Source of the DNA: Lunatimonas salinarum
Lineage (GTDB): Bacteria > Bacteroidota > Bacteroidia > Cytophagales > Cyclobacteriaceae
Direction of reading: 5' to 3'
Assembly: GCF_017811155.1 (NCBI RefSeq)
Contig: NZ_JACVCV010000015.1
Coordinates: 62,001 to 126,000 of the forward strand
DNA: 64,000 nucleotides
Part shown: piece after piece, positions 1-8,902 of the stretch
Layout: every line of letters starts with the position of its first letter
Position numbering within the stretch: position 1 is the stretch's first letter
Made by a program: the position numbers and the translations under genes
Notes under the pieces: model-generated
Seen by the model: only the letters and a program-made list of their open reading frames with translations
The model's database searches: none
Told to the model about the DNA's origin: nothing

Positions 1-160
1 CCACGTGACGAAAAAAAAATGAATTTATTTATTGTAACCAACTCGCATTCTATCGATTAAAAAATGTATTGTATTAAATCCGAACACATTACTGTATCAA
101 TCCGACACATTTCCAGTCCGAGAAAATAATTGAAGGGATGCCGCAAGCCGACACCAAAGC

Positions 161-215
161 ATAAAAAAACCTCCGTGTTTGGTGACCGATCGAATCCGGC
201 CAACTCACACGGAGG
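161..215 (-). terminator. Rho-independent terminator after the ThuA gene
   Basis: On the minus strand a 9-bp perfect stem (CCTCCGTGT at 170-178 with ACACGGAGG at 207-215, extended by TTGG/CCAA inside) is followed by a run of seven T (plus-strand A at 163-169). It lies 23 nt past the stop of the ThuA gene and would end the SDR-vanX-thuA transcript. The left 160 bases of the window show no gene. Confidence 0.8.
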
Positions 216-238
216 TAAACCACAAAGAGGCCTACTGA

Positions 239-1009
239 TTAAAACGGTCGTCCTAATGCCGCATACCAAATCCCTCCTAAAATATGTGTAAGGAAAGATT
301 CATCCTGAAAGGCCTCGTCCGTATGTCCGAGCCCTGTATAAAATATCCTCCCCCCGTCAAATACGTGGTACCAAGAAATCGGATGATCCACCATTCCCAT
401 AGACTGTCCATTTCGCTGACCTACATCATAGGATGTTTCGTCCAGCTTTACCAATACATTGACATTTTTATTGAAGTTTTTGAACGCATACCATTCATCG
501 GTCATCAACCAGTTTTCTTGTAAATGGTAGGTAGACGGATGGTTTCTGTTTACTACTTTCAATCTAGCGGTCTGCTGATGGGGATGGTGTGCAAACTGGG
601 CACCGATCATGTCATTATACCATTTCCAGTCATATTCCGTGTCCGTGGCACTGTGGATACCAACTACCCCTTTTCCACTTTGGACAAACTCCTGAAATGC
701 GGCCTTCTGCGCATCATTAAAAATGGTCCCGGTCGTACTCATCAAAATGATCACATCGTATTTCTCCAGCTTCTCCTTAGTAAACTCCGCCTCATCCTCT
801 GTGGTATACACCTGAAAGCGGTGCTTGGACGCTAATTTTTTGATGGCCATCACGCCATCCGGGATAGACTGATGACGGAATCCCTTGGTTTTGCTAAAGA
901 CCAGTGCCCTAAATTGCCCTTGAGCCTGACTTTCATTGGTATGAAAAGCCAGTATCGACAGCATGAAGATTACAAAGGACAGCGCCTTCATTCGAAATTT
1001 TTTGTTCAT
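239..1009 (-). CDS. Secreted ThuA-like domain protein
   Basis: A 256-aa exported protein with one ThuA-like domain (glutamine-amidotransferase fold), a family of unknown exact role often found near sugar-degradation genes in Bacteroidota. The start at 1009 puts a charged N-terminus (MNKKFRMK) before a hydrophobic stretch ending in SQAQ, a good signal peptide; an upstream in-frame start at 1045 would spoil it. Visible family features are the N-terminal LVFSKTKGFRH segment, the VVGIHSATDTEYDW block in the middle, and GGRIFYTGLGHTDEAF near the end. It is the last gene of a three-gene operon after the SDR and VanX-like genes (39-nt gap) and is followed by a strong terminator. The family call is firm; substrate and reaction are not known from the sequence. 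Confidence 0.85.
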   Translation of the reverse strand: MNKKFRMKALSFVIFMLSILAFHTNESQAQGQFRALVFSKTKGFRHQSIPDGVMAIKKLASKHRFQVYTTEDEAEFTKEKLEKYDVIILMSTTGTIFNDAQKAAFQEFVQSGKGVVGIHSATDTEYDWKWYNDMIGAQFAHHPHQQTARLKVVNRNHPSTYHLQENWLMTDEWYAFKNFNKNVNVLVKLDETSYDVGQRNGQSMGMVDHPISWYHVFDGGRIFYTGLGHTDEAFQDESFLTHILGGIWYAALGRPF

Positions 1010-1048
1010 GGGTATTGTTTTTAGAAACTGAGGTCGATTATACAATTA

Positions 1049-1819
1049 TTATTCTACAATTTCGAATTTTTCTGCGGCAACTTTTCGGGTAAATGCGTCA
1101 AAATGCCACCACTCCGAGCCTATTCCGCTAAATCCAGCACCGCTCATCACTTCACGCAGTAATTCACGGTTTTGGATATGCGCCTGTGTAATCTTGCCCT
1201 CCCGAAGCATCTGATCCTCTCTGTCCGGGTACGCCGGATACCCAAAAAAATCATAATGTGTACCCAGGTCCAAAGCTTCGCCCGTTTGCTTGTTGGCAAG
1301 CGTGAGGTCTACCGCTACCCCATAGTTATGCAAACTCCCCCGCCTCGGATCCGCTACGTAGAGAGGCTTTAGGCTATCAGGTTTATCTAAATTATCCCAA
1401 AGAATCCACTGAACCGATCGTGGCCGTACGCCATCATAAACCAAAAGGGTCAATTCAGCATTTTGCTGCTGTAGTAGGTCGTAAGCAGTCTTTAGCATCT
1501 GCGCCACCTCAGGCTGCAGGTAGGCATTTTCCAAATCGCCATATACATCCATTCCGAAAAAATTATCGGTGGTGGAATATTTCAATTCTACCAAAGCCTC
1601 TGGAATGACCTCTTGAACATTGGCTAAACCCGCATCAAGGAGCCGCTGCTCCAACTCTCCCACTACTGCCACGGTAGCCGGAACATTTTGTACTCCCCGA
1701 TCCAGACTTGGCGACACCTCTTCCACCGAGGGAGACCCATTTACACTGGCTCCCCCCGGGCTGGATGGCCCACAACTTACTGCCAATAAACCGATGAACA
1801 ATAGCTTAACCTGCTTCAC
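1049..1819 (-). CDS. D-alanyl-D-alanine dipeptidase, VanX-like lipoprotein
   Basis: A 256-aa zinc dipeptidase of peptidase family M15D, which hydrolyses D-Ala-D-Ala. Both zinc/catalytic motifs are present: SLHNYGVAVD (SxHxxGxAxD; His164, Asp171) and EWWHF (Glu236, His239). The N-terminus is a lipoprotein signal with lipobox LAVSC (Cys16), followed by a Ser/Pro/Gly-rich linker to about residue 50, so the enzyme is probably anchored outside the cytoplasm, unlike cytoplasmic VanX of enterococci. Its start overlaps the SDR stop by 4 bp, so translation is coupled. No vanA/vanH relatives are nearby, so a role in peptidoglycan dipeptide salvage is more likely than glycopeptide resistance; that is inference. 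Confidence 0.88.
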   Translation of the reverse strand: MKQVKLLFIGLLAVSCGPSSPGGASVNGSPSVEEVSPSLDRGVQNVPATVAVVGELEQRLLDAGLANVQEVIPEALVELKYSTTDNFFGMDVYGDLENAYLQPEVAQMLKTAYDLLQQQNAELTLLVYDGVRPRSVQWILWDNLDKPDSLKPLYVADPRRGSLHNYGVAVDLTLANKQTGEALDLGTHYDFFGYPAYPDREDQMLREGKITQAHIQNRELLREVMSGAGFSGIGSEWWHFDAFTRKVAAEKFEIVE

Positions 1820-2577
1820 GACGGATTCCGGTTAAAGACAGTGGCACTTGCTTGCGCCAGTGGCAGGAGCAACACGTCTGCCATGACCACATGCCTGGGC
1901 CGGGTGACTGCGAAGGCAATGATCTCTGCTACATCATCGGCTGTAAGCGGATCGAAGCCATCGTACACGCCCGATGCCCTATCCGCATCTCCCTTGAATC
2001 GCACCAGCGAAAACTCGGTCTCCACTGCTCCAGGGTGTATGCCCATCACTTTGATACCATGGGGATTCAGGTCCACCCGCATGCTCTTGGTGAGGGCATC
2101 TACTGCATACTTCGAAGCGCAGTACACGTTACCTTTTGGGTAAATTTCCTTTCCGGCTATGGAACCGATATTGATAACCTGCCCACTCTTACGTGTTACC
2201 ATTCCGGGTATGACGGTCTTGGAAACATAAAGCAACCCTTTTACATTGATATCCATCATGGCATCCCAATCTTCTACCTTCCCTTCGTCTATGGTATCAA
2301 GTCCGTGGGCATTTCCCGCATTGTTTATCAGGACTTCGATTTCTTGCCACTCCGTGGGAAGGGAACTAAATGCGCGGGTTACTTCCGACTGATCCCGCAC
2401 GTCAAACGATAAAGACCAGTAAGGAGTGCCGGTGGGAAGGGCCTCTGCCAGCTCACGCAACCGTTCCAGCCGCCGGCCACAAGCCAGGATCGCATATCCC
2501 GCCTTTGCCAAATGGATGGCTGTCGCCCATCCAATACCGGAAGTCGCACCGGTAATACAAGCTATCTTTTTTTCCAT
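1816..2577 (-). CDS. Short-chain dehydrogenase/reductase (YdfG-like)
   Basis: A 253-aa classical SDR oxidoreductase. The NAD(P)-binding TGATSGIG motif is at residues 9-16, NNAG at 85-88, and the catalytic Ser139, Tyr152 and Lys156 (YCASK) are all present; an Arg pair after strand 2 (CGRR) suggests NADP preference. The closest described group by overall pattern is the YdfG/serine-3-dehydrogenase type acting on 3-hydroxy acids, but the substrate cannot be read from the sequence. It is first in the operon, overlapping the VanX-like gene by 4 bp. Nothing in it appears broken. Confidence 0.88.
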   Translation of the reverse strand: MEKKIACITGATSGIGWATAIHLAKAGYAILACGRRLERLRELAEALPTGTPYWSLSFDVRDQSEVTRAFSSLPTEWQEIEVLINNAGNAHGLDTIDEGKVEDWDAMMDINVKGLLYVSKTVIPGMVTRKSGQVINIGSIAGKEIYPKGNVYCASKYAVDALTKSMRVDLNPHGIKVMGIHPGAVETEFSLVRFKGDADRASGVYDGFDPLTADDVAEIIAFAVTRPRHVVMADVLLLPLAQASATVFNRNPS

Positions 2578-2644
2578 GCTTGAATTTAAAAATTTCTCCG
2601 AAGGGATAAAATTCTAGCATGCCTAAAAACCGAACTGGGAGAAA

Positions 2645-3421
2645 TTATTGAAAATTTAAGTATAGCGTAATGCTCTTTCGGCGTATGTCACTGATCGAAT
2701 CGGTAACCCTTGGGTCACCAAATCCAGGTCGGTAAAGATTTGTCAAGCCATGTGAAAAGCGGATTTCGGGAGAGAATTTGAAGTACTTAAAATAAAGGTC
2801 AAACCCCATTCCCATCTCCAAGGCTACATCCCTACCCCTTAGAACTACCGGATCCTCATCTGCTTCCTCCTGATTTTTGGTGCGCAGCTGCCCGTTTACG
2901 CCACCGATAAAAAACATGCGGGTATTGTTAAACCGCTCGGATTTATACTTGAAAAGTAAGGGCAATTCTACCAAGGTCTCCTCGGTCATCAGCGGAACGG
3001 TATTGATCCCAACTCCTCCGGCTACGTTGGAAGCATCCGTAAAAACCTGCACATCGGTCTTATGCTCATAAAAGCCTACCTTCGGGGTTAGCATAATATT
3101 CACCTGATCGTGCAGCCGGGTGGTCACCAAAAAACCCAAGGCAAAGCCTGGGGAAAAGGAAGTCATCACCGCCCGGACATTAGACAATCCGGCATTTGCA
3201 GGATCCATAAAGGCATCGGAATATTTTACCCGCAGGCTGCTGCTATGGGCGGCCAAAAAGAACCCATAGGATATAAACTGGTCATCGTTTCCTGAATGGT
3301 GAATGGCAATATGCCTTTGCTGCGCGTAAAGGCCGTTGGATACTATTGAGAATAGGAAGATTAAGAAAACTATTTTTCCCCTACATAGATGGAGCTTATT
3401 CCGAACGTGAGTGGTGTGCAT
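2645..3421 (-). CDS. porT: PorT/SprT-type outer-membrane protein of the type IX secretion system
   Basis: A 258-aa protein with an N-terminal signal segment (hydrophobic residues about 17-33, ending GLYAQ) and then alternating beta-strand sequence ending in LYLNFQ, as in small outer-membrane beta-barrels. PorT/SprT is required for type IX secretion in Porphyromonas and Flavobacterium, and the gene next to ubiE is commonly porT in Bacteroidota, which matches here. The chosen ATG at 3421 lies 52 nt inside ubiE; no later Met precedes the signal segment, so either this long overlap is real or a GTG/TTG start is used. The family call rests on barrel features plus gene order; without the neighbour it would be only a porin-family protein. 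Confidence 0.72.
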   Translation of the reverse strand: MHTTHVRNKLHLCRGKIVFLIFLFSIVSNGLYAQQRHIAIHHSGNDDQFISYGFFLAAHSSSLRVKYSDAFMDPANAGLSNVRAVMTSFSPGFALGFLVTTRLHDQVNIMLTPKVGFYEHKTDVQVFTDASNVAGGVGINTVPLMTEETLVELPLLFKYKSERFNNTRMFFIGGVNGQLRTKNQEEADEDPVVLRGRDVALEMGMGFDLYFKYFKFSPEIRFSHGLTNLYRPGFGDPRVTDSISDIRRKSITLYLNFQ

Positions 3422-4092
3422 GTTGTGTTTTTGAAGCCTACCCTTTCCAGTATATCCAGAAAGTCCTTGCCGTCCGGAAAAACCTGTACAGATTCCGGAA
3501 GATAGGTATAAGCGGCATTGTCTTTTGAAACAACCTTTCCAATTTTTGGTAAAATATATTTAAAATAAAAATTATATGCTTGCTTCATCGGGAATTTTTT
3601 GGGTTTGGAGAATTCCACGATGACCGTTTTGCCCCCGGGCTTTAAGACCCGACGCATATCCGCCAATCCTTTTTCCAGATTTTCGAAGTTCCTGACACCA
3701 AAAGAAACGATGACAGCGTCGAATTTATTTTCTTTGAACAGCAACTTTTCCGAATCCCCCAATTGCAGCTCGATGCGATCATCCAACTTTCGCTTCTTGA
3801 GCTTCTTTCTCCCCTCAGAAAGCATTCCTTCAGAAATATCCACTCCGATTACCTTATCGGGGTTGAGGGCCAATGCCTCAATGGCAAAATCCCCCGTCCC
3901 GGTGGCAATATCCAAAATCAACTTCGGTTGGTCTTTCTTTAGTAGGCTAACAGCCTTTTTTCGCCAGATAATATCTATACCTAAGCTTAACACGTGGTTT
4001 AGCAAATCGTACTTCTTGCTGATGTTATTAAACATGTCAGCCACCTGCTCCTTTTTACCACCTTCTTTATCTTTGTAGGGAACTACTGTCAT
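3370..4092 (-). CDS. ubiE: Demethylmenaquinone methyltransferase
   Basis: A 240-aa SAM-dependent methyltransferase that makes menaquinone from demethylmenaquinone, the respiratory quinone expected in Bacteroidota. SAM-binding motif I reads DIATGTGDFA (about residues 61-70), followed by GVDISEGML; VSFGVRNFEN and LKPGGK are the usual later UbiE motifs. Length is typical. The gene has its own promoter (TAACTTTG on the minus strand, plus-strand 4110-4117) giving a leader of only about 12 nt, and its 3' end overlaps porT. Confidence 0.95.
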   Translation of the reverse strand: MTVVPYKDKEGGKKEQVADMFNNISKKYDLLNHVLSLGIDIIWRKKAVSLLKKDQPKLILDIATGTGDFAIEALALNPDKVIGVDISEGMLSEGRKKLKKRKLDDRIELQLGDSEKLLFKENKFDAVIVSFGVRNFENLEKGLADMRRVLKPGGKTVIVEFSKPKKFPMKQAYNFYFKYILPKIGKVVSKDNAAYTYLPESVQVFPDGKDFLDILERVGFKNTTCTPLTFGISSIYVGEK

Positions 4093-4109
4093 ATCGCTTA
4101 TTTGGACGT

Positions 4110-4117
4110 CAAAGTTA
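4110..4117 (-). promoter_or_regulatory. Bacteroidota -7 box for ubiE-porT
   Basis: TAACTTTG on the minus strand fits TAnnTTTG and sits 18 nt before the ubiE ATG. I see no clear -33 TTG, so this is a partial match. Confidence 0.45.
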
Positions 4118-4166
4118 CTAACTAAACCCTAGCTACGGAAAAATGTTAAAGATTAATTGGTAGGCC

Positions 4167-4193
4167 TTGTTTAATTAGAAAAGCTTACCTTTG
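4167..4193 (+). promoter_or_regulatory. Bacteroidota promoter for engB
   Basis: TTG (4167-4169), 16 nt, TACCTTTG (4186-4193) matches the Bacteroidota sigma factor pattern. Transcription would begin near 4199, which rules out a GTG start at 4193 and supports the ATG at 4211. Confidence 0.6.
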
Positions 4194-4210
4194 TGCAAAA
4201 ATCCAGTACG

Positions 4211-4813
4211 ATGATCAAGCAAGCGAAATTTTTAATCAGCAACACGGACTATAAAAAGTGTCCTTCTCCCGACAAGCCGGAGTTTGCCTTTATCGGTAGA
4301 TCCAATGTTGGCAAAAGCTCGCTCATCAACATGCTTTCCAACCAAAAGAATCTGGCAAAGACCTCTGGAACTCCAGGTAAAACCCAGTTAATCAATCACT
4401 TTATCATAGATAACAACTGGTATCTGGTCGACTTACCTGGCTATGGATTTGCCAAGGTAAGCAAAGTCCTGAAAGCAGAATGGGATAAAATGATCCGAGA
4501 ATACCTTACCCAAAGGGATAATCTGGAGGCGGTATTCATCCTGATAGACAGTCGATTGGATCCCCAAAAGATTGACCTGGAGTTTACCTATTGGTGTGCC
4601 GAAAGGGGCATTCCCTTCGCACTCGTGTTTACCAAAGCCGATAAGCAGTCAGTCACCAAAACCAAAGCCAATGTGGACAAATTTCTGGGCGAGATGAAAA
4701 CTCTGTACGGAGACTTGCCTGACCACTTCGTGACCTCGGCAGAGACCGGAATCGGAAAAGAAGACCTGATTGCCTATATTGAAGAAAACGTGGCCGAATT
4801 CTATCAAAAGTAG
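4211..4813 (+). CDS. engB: Ribosome biogenesis GTPase EngB/YsxC
   Basis: A 200-aa essential GTPase involved in large ribosomal subunit assembly. GTPase motifs are complete: G1 GRSNVGKSS (residues 29-37), G3 DLPGYG, G4 TKAD, and a G5-like TSAET near the end. The ATG at 4211 is chosen over a GTG at 4193 because the promoter -7 box covers the GTG. It is divergent from ubiE, with both promoters in a 118-nt gap. Confidence 0.95.
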   Translation: MIKQAKFLISNTDYKKCPSPDKPEFAFIGRSNVGKSSLINMLSNQKNLAKTSGTPGKTQLINHFIIDNNWYLVDLPGYGFAKVSKVLKAEWDKMIREYLTQRDNLEAVFILIDSRLDPQKIDLEFTYWCAERGIPFALVFTKADKQSVTKTKANVDKFLGEMKTLYGDLPDHFVTSAETGIGKEDLIAYIEENVAEFYQK

Positions 4814-4880
4814 TCTCCACAACCCCACTAAGGGACTAGCCAACATACATTAATTATACCGTAATTACATTTATTGCATC

Positions 4881-5324
4881 ATGGAATTTAAAGAATTAGC
4901 TACCGTATCCGGAAAACCGGGCCTTTATAAAGTCCTGAAGCCTAGCCGTAGCGGCGTCATCCTAGAATCACTGGACGAAAAAAAAGCCAAAATGGTCGTA
5001 GGAGCCAGTCAGCGTGTATCCCTGCTTAGCGAAATTTCCATCTACACCCTGACGGAAGAGGGATCTACCCCGCTTCACGAAGTGATGAAAACCATCGAAA
5101 AGGAATTCGCTGGAGACACCGGCGTGCAGGATGCCGATAACGAGGAACTGAAAGCGTTTTTAAAACACGTACTACCCGACTATGACGAGAATAGGGTGTA
5201 TGTTTCGGATATCAAAAAACTGATCAATTGGTACCACCTCATCCGGAATAAGGCACCAGAAATGCTGACGGACACCGAGGAAAGCCCCACCGAAAATCCG
5301 GAGGGAAGTTCCACAGAACCCTAA
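4881..5324 (+). CDS. DUF5606-type conserved Bacteroidota protein
   Basis: A 147-aa cytoplasmic protein of the DUF5606 family, found through Bacteroidota with no known function. The N-terminal half (about residues 1-60, with SGKPGLYKVLKPSRSGVILE and MVVGASQRVSLLSEISIYT) looks like a small beta-barrel of SH3/Tudor type; the second half is helical and ends in an acidic Ser/Glu/Pro tail. It lies 67 nt after engB and 8 nt before a small hypothetical gene. TACATTTA about 12 nt upstream is a poor -7 box. Function not assigned. Confidence 0.8.
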   Translation: MEFKELATVSGKPGLYKVLKPSRSGVILESLDEKKAKMVVGASQRVSLLSEISIYTLTEEGSTPLHEVMKTIEKEFAGDTGVQDADNEELKAFLKHVLPDYDENRVYVSDIKKLINWYHLIRNKAPEMLTDTEESPTENPEGSSTEP

Positions 5325-5332
5325 ACACTGCC

Positions 5333-5650
5333 TTGAATCCTGAGGAAAAGGCGCTCTGGGCTGCCTGTGCAAAAAACCTGCAAAAGCAGCTTTTTCTCCC
5401 GGATACACCTTCAAGTGTGTCACGGGAGGACTTGGCTGCATTTATTTGCCCTGCGATCAGTCGGATGCTAAATCAGGACATGGATAGCCTGCTGCAGCTT
5501 TGCTATCGGGTAGATTTGGGCGAAGAAAAACTCAAGCATATCCTGCACCACTCCCCGGTAGCTTGCCTGGCGATGGACCTGAGTCTCGCACTGGTAGATC
5601 GGCAACTGCTAAAACAACGCCTTCGGGCGACCTACGGGGAGGGGCTTTAA
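5333..5650 (+). CDS. Small helical hypothetical protein
   Basis: A 105-aa protein starting with TTG, 8 nt after the DUF5606 stop, so probably co-translated. It is predicted all-helical, with two Cys in the first half, and I recognise no domain. Codon use and GC match the neighbours, and the antisense strand has no convincing gene, which supports it being real. No signal peptide or membrane segment is visible. No function is proposed. Confidence 0.55.
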   Translation: MNPEEKALWAACAKNLQKQLFLPDTPSSVSREDLAAFICPAISRMLNQDMDSLLQLCYRVDLGEEKLKHILHHSPVACLAMDLSLALVDRQLLKQRLRATYGEGL

Positions 5651-5696
5651 GGAGTGACTGAGGAGCTGAGATTCACCTTTTCCCTCGTCCCAAAGC

Positions 5697-6707
5697 TCAA
5701 AGTTGCCCCATCAGTTCCTCCACCAAGCCTTTGGAACCTATAAATAGGGGCGTTCGTTGGTGCAGCGTTTCAGGTTGTATTTCCAGGATACGTCGGCTGC
5801 CGTCGGTAGCCAAGCCTCCAGCCTGCTCTACTATAAATGCCAACGCATTGGCTTCGTACATTAGTCGGATTTTGCCACTCGGATTCTTTGAGGAAGCAGG
5901 ATACATGTAAATGCCTCCCTTCAGCAGATTCCGATGAAAATCAGCGACCAAGCTGCCGATGTAGCGGGAAGTCCTGCCCTTGCGCTTACAGGTATTCAAA
6001 AACTCCACCACGCCCAGGCCTACGGTCGGAGTAAGGCCGTCGTTGATCGTAAAGATTTCACCGGAAGCCGGTGCCTGAATACTCGGATGCGAAAGAAAAA
6101 ATTCGCCAAGTGAACGTTCATACGTAAACCCATTCACCCCACTGCCGGTGGTATACACCAACATGGTGGATGAACCATAGAGCACATAGCCAGCAGCGAC
6201 TTGCTTCACCCCGCTTTGTAAGACATCTTCGGGCGCAATGGAAGATCCTAGGGGCGTCACACGCCGGTAGACCGAAAAGATAGTGCCTATGGACACATTT
6301 ACATCTATATTGGAAGAGCCATCCAGCGGATCAATCGCTACCACGTATTTCCCGGTCTTGTTTTGCAGATCGATGACCTCATCGTCTTCCTCGGACACAA
6401 TGGCACATACCTCGCCGCCTTTGCTCAATGCCCGAATAAAGCGGATATTGGCCACGACATCCAATTTTTGCTGTTCTTCTCCCTGCACGTTGGTATGTCC
6501 GTAGGCCCCTGTGACGTGCGACAGTCCAGCCCTGCCGATTTCCCGCGAAACGATCTTGGACGCCAAGGCAATGTCCCGCAGTAACTGAGAAAGCTCTCCG
6601 GTGGCATAAGGAAAATCGTCCTGCATGCTCTTGATAAAGCGATCCAGGGTCACTCCCACGAAGTATCCTAACGAGGAGGTGTCTTGTATGTAAGGTTTGG
6701 TCTTCAT
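5697..6707 (-). CDS. fbp: Fructose-1,6-bisphosphatase class I
   Basis: A 336-aa gluconeogenic enzyme that removes the 1-phosphate from fructose 1,6-bisphosphate. The metal/substrate motif [16 protein letters not shown] is intact, with SEEDDEVI upstream supplying acidic metal ligands, and the C-terminal [20 protein letters not shown] substrate-site block is present. Length is that of class I enzymes. It is divergent from aspartate kinase; a possible promoter (minus-strand TTG, 17 nt, TAAATTCG) lies between. Confidence 0.95.
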   Translation of the reverse strand: MKTKPYIQDTSSLGYFVGVTLDRFIKSMQDDFPYATGELSQLLRDIALASKIVSREIGRAGLSHVTGAYGHTNVQGEEQQKLDVVANIRFIRALSKGGEVCAIVSEEDDEVIDLQNKTGKYVVAIDPLDGSSNIDVNVSIGTIFSVYRRVTPLGSSIAPEDVLQSGVKQVAAGYVLYGSSTMLVYTTGSGVNGFTYERSLGEFFLSHPSIQAPASGEIFTINDGLTPTVGLGVVEFLNTCKRKGRTSRYIGSLVADFHRNLLKGGIYMYPASSKNPSGKIRLMYEANALAFIVEQAGGLATDGSRRILEIQPETLHQRTPLFIGSKGLVEELMGQL

Positions 6708-6716
6708 AACTTTGAT

Positions 6717-6744
6717 CGAATTTACGAAAAATTCCCGTAATCAA
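6717..6744 (-). promoter_or_regulatory. Possible fbp promoter
   Basis: Minus-strand TTG (plus 6742-6744), 17 nt, TAAATTCG (plus 6717-6724), one mismatch from TAnnTTTG, 10 nt before the fbp ATG. Confidence 0.35.
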
Positions 6745-6758
6745 CGCATTCCTCCCAC

Positions 6759-8024
6759 ATGGTCCAGCCCTTTGTCTTTAAATTTGGCGGTGCTTCCGTC
6801 AAAGATGCCCCTGCTTTTCAACACGTCGCAAACATCCTTAAATCCAGGTGGAAAAATGGTCTAGTGGTCGTCGTTTCAGCCTCGGGTGACACTACCGACC
6901 ACTTGGAACGGATCATCGAAAAAGCCTATGGGGAAGCTACCTATGACACTGAACTAGCCGATTTGGAAAGCTACCATCAGGCAATCTGCGCATCGCTATT
7001 CCCGGCAGACCATGGCATCTTCAGCCAGGTAGCCAACTCCTTTTCCCAACTCAAACGAAAGCTAGGCAGCGATCTCAGGACGGAAGGGAAGGCCTTTTTA
7101 TACGACCAAACCATCGTCTTTGGCGAACTGATCTCCACCCGCATCCTGCAGGAATATCTGTGCATGAACGGCCTGTTTTGTGTATGGCAAGATGCCCGCG
7201 AACTCATCGCGACCGATTCTACCCACAAGATGGGAAAAGTAGACTGGGTATTGACCATGCAACGATGCCGAAAATACCTGTCTCCAAAATTGGAAGACTA
7301 TCCGGTAATCACGCAAGGATTCATGGGCAGCGATTGGCTCGGAAACACCACCACGCTGGGCCGCGAAGGGTCGGACTTTACCGCAGCCATCCTTGCCGTA
7401 AGCTTGGGAGCCAAATCGGTCTCAATATGGAAAGATGTCGCCGGCATCCTAAACGGAGACCCCGATCTCTTTCCGGACGCCATTAAGTTTGATCACTTGG
7501 ATTTTGAAGAAGCCGCCGAAATGACCTATTTCGGCACCAAGGTGATCCATCCCAAAACGATCAAACCACTGGCGAAACAGAAAATACCGCTTTATGTCAA
7601 ATCTTTTGTGAATCCGGATCTTCCGGGCACCGTGATAGGCAGCTTCGAAGACCATCCTAAAATCCCGATCACCATCATCAAGTCCAAACAAGTTTGGATT
7701 ACCTTCCGGGTTAGGGACCTTTCCAAAGTGGGGGGATTCCACTACGAGGAAATTTTTAAAACCGCCAAGAGTTTCAATTGGAACATCAATTTACTCCAAA
7801 GTAGTGCGGTGACCATACACCTAGTGATCGATCAGCCCGAACAGATGCCTGACCCGCTACCAAAACAGCTATTGGAAACATTCCATGTTCAAAAAACAGA
7901 AAACCTTCGGTTGGTTACCGTGAAAAATTACGATGATACACATGAAGCAACCTATAGAAATGAATCAAAAGAGGTATATCTGACAGAAAAAAGCCCAAAT
8001 ACTTTGCAAATGCTGCTGCGATAG
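6759..8024 (+). CDS. Aspartate kinase
   Basis: A 421-aa monofunctional aspartate kinase, first step to lysine, threonine and methionine. The N-terminal KFGGASV motif (residues 8-14), the GREGSDFTA substrate loop and the TYFGTKVIHPKTI block are all present. The C-terminal third carries an ACT-like regulatory region (about residues 305-370) but is short for two full ACT domains, so feedback control may differ from LysC of Escherichia coli. It stands alone, divergent from fbp, and ends 5 nt before the convergent fructosamine kinase gene. Confidence 0.88.
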   Translation: MVQPFVFKFGGASVKDAPAFQHVANILKSRWKNGLVVVVSASGDTTDHLERIIEKAYGEATYDTELADLESYHQAICASLFPADHGIFSQVANSFSQLKRKLGSDLRTEGKAFLYDQTIVFGELISTRILQEYLCMNGLFCVWQDARELIATDSTHKMGKVDWVLTMQRCRKYLSPKLEDYPVITQGFMGSDWLGNTTTLGREGSDFTAAILAVSLGAKSVSIWKDVAGILNGDPDLFPDAIKFDHLDFEEAAEMTYFGTKVIHPKTIKPLAKQKIPLYVKSFVNPDLPGTVIGSFEDHPKIPITIIKSKQVWITFRVRDLSKVGGFHYEEIFKTAKSFNWNINLLQSSAVTIHLVIDQPEQMPDPLPKQLLETFHVQKTENLRLVTVKNYDDTHEATYRNESKEVYLTEKSPNTLQMLLR

Positions 8025-8029
8025 GGTGC

Positions 8030-8902
8030 TTAGGATAGGCGCTCCACCACCCGAAGGATACCAGGAAGGTAGCCTGTTCCAAATAAATTCAGATGGACCA
8101 ACAAAGGATACAGGTTGTACACATCCTTTCTTTCTTCAAATCCGGGCTCCATGGGGAAAAAATCGTTGTATGCCTCATAAAACTCCTCTGAAAAACCTCC
8201 AAAAAGCCGGGAAAATGCGATATCCATCTCGCGATGACCATAATATACCGCAGGGTCTATCAAGACTGGGTTCCCTTTCGTGGTCCTCATGATATTGCCA
8301 GACCACAGATCCCCGTGCAGCAGAGCGGGCTTCTCACTGGGAAAAAATCCCCAAAGAGCCGGGTAAATAGCCTGTACTTTTTGTACGATTTCAAGAGAAA
8401 TCAACTGATGGTCATGCGCCCGTTGCAGTAAGGGTTCCAACCGTTCATCGATGAAAAAACTAGTCCAGTCTGGGTGTGACTCGTTGCGCTGGGGCAAGAT
8501 GGCTATGTAGTTTGGGTGATCGAGACCGAAACCTGCCTGAGTTGCCATATGCAGCTCTGCCAAGCCTTCGGCCAGCGTTCTCCAGTAATCGGTGGACTGA
8601 GGTCCTTGCCTCACCCATTCCGTCACGAGGTAATTGGTCCCCTCTACCTGTCCAAACCCGTATACCACCGGGACAAATAAAGAGGTATGGCGGGCCATCA
8701 GCTCCAGGCCATGCGCCTCCTCCCGAAAGATATCTCCGTTGGCTTCGTAGTTGAATTTTAGAAAAAAAGCCCCCCAGGAAGTCCTTAAAAGAACCGCCTG
8801 ATTGGCATTACCCGCAGCAATCAAGGCGTATTTTTTTAGGGAAATGTCTTGGCCAAACACTTTGAAAAGAATGGCCTCAAAAGAGTCATTGGGGTTTTCC
8901 AT
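8030..8902 (-). CDS. Fructosamine kinase family protein
   Basis: A 290-aa kinase of the fructosamine-3-kinase/APH fold family, which phosphorylates sugar adducts on protein amino groups so that they fall off. The catalytic loop LLHGDLWSGNIM and the metal-binding IDPAVYYGHREMDIAFS are clear. The start lies inside the phosphatase gene (17-bp overlap), an arrangement seen in many bacteria that suggests joint protein deglycation. Substrate is by family only. Confidence 0.88.
   Translation of the reverse strand: MENPNDSFEAILFKVFGQDISLKKYALIAAGNANQAVLLRTSWGAFFLKFNYEANGDIFREEAHGLELMARHTSLFVPVVYGFGQVEGTNYLVTEWVRQGPQSTDYWRTLAEGLAELHMATQAGFGLDHPNYIAILPQRNESHPDWTSFFIDERLEPLLQRAHDHQLISLEIVQKVQAIYPALWGFFPSEKPALLHGDLWSGNIMRTTKGNPVLIDPAVYYGHREMDIAFSRLFGGFSEEFYEAYNDFFPMEPGFEERKDVYNLYPLLVHLNLFGTGYLPGILRVVERLS

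Noticed and set aside
57-269. Minus-strand 70-codon gene at the left end
   Set aside because: It covers the thuA terminator and has no family features.
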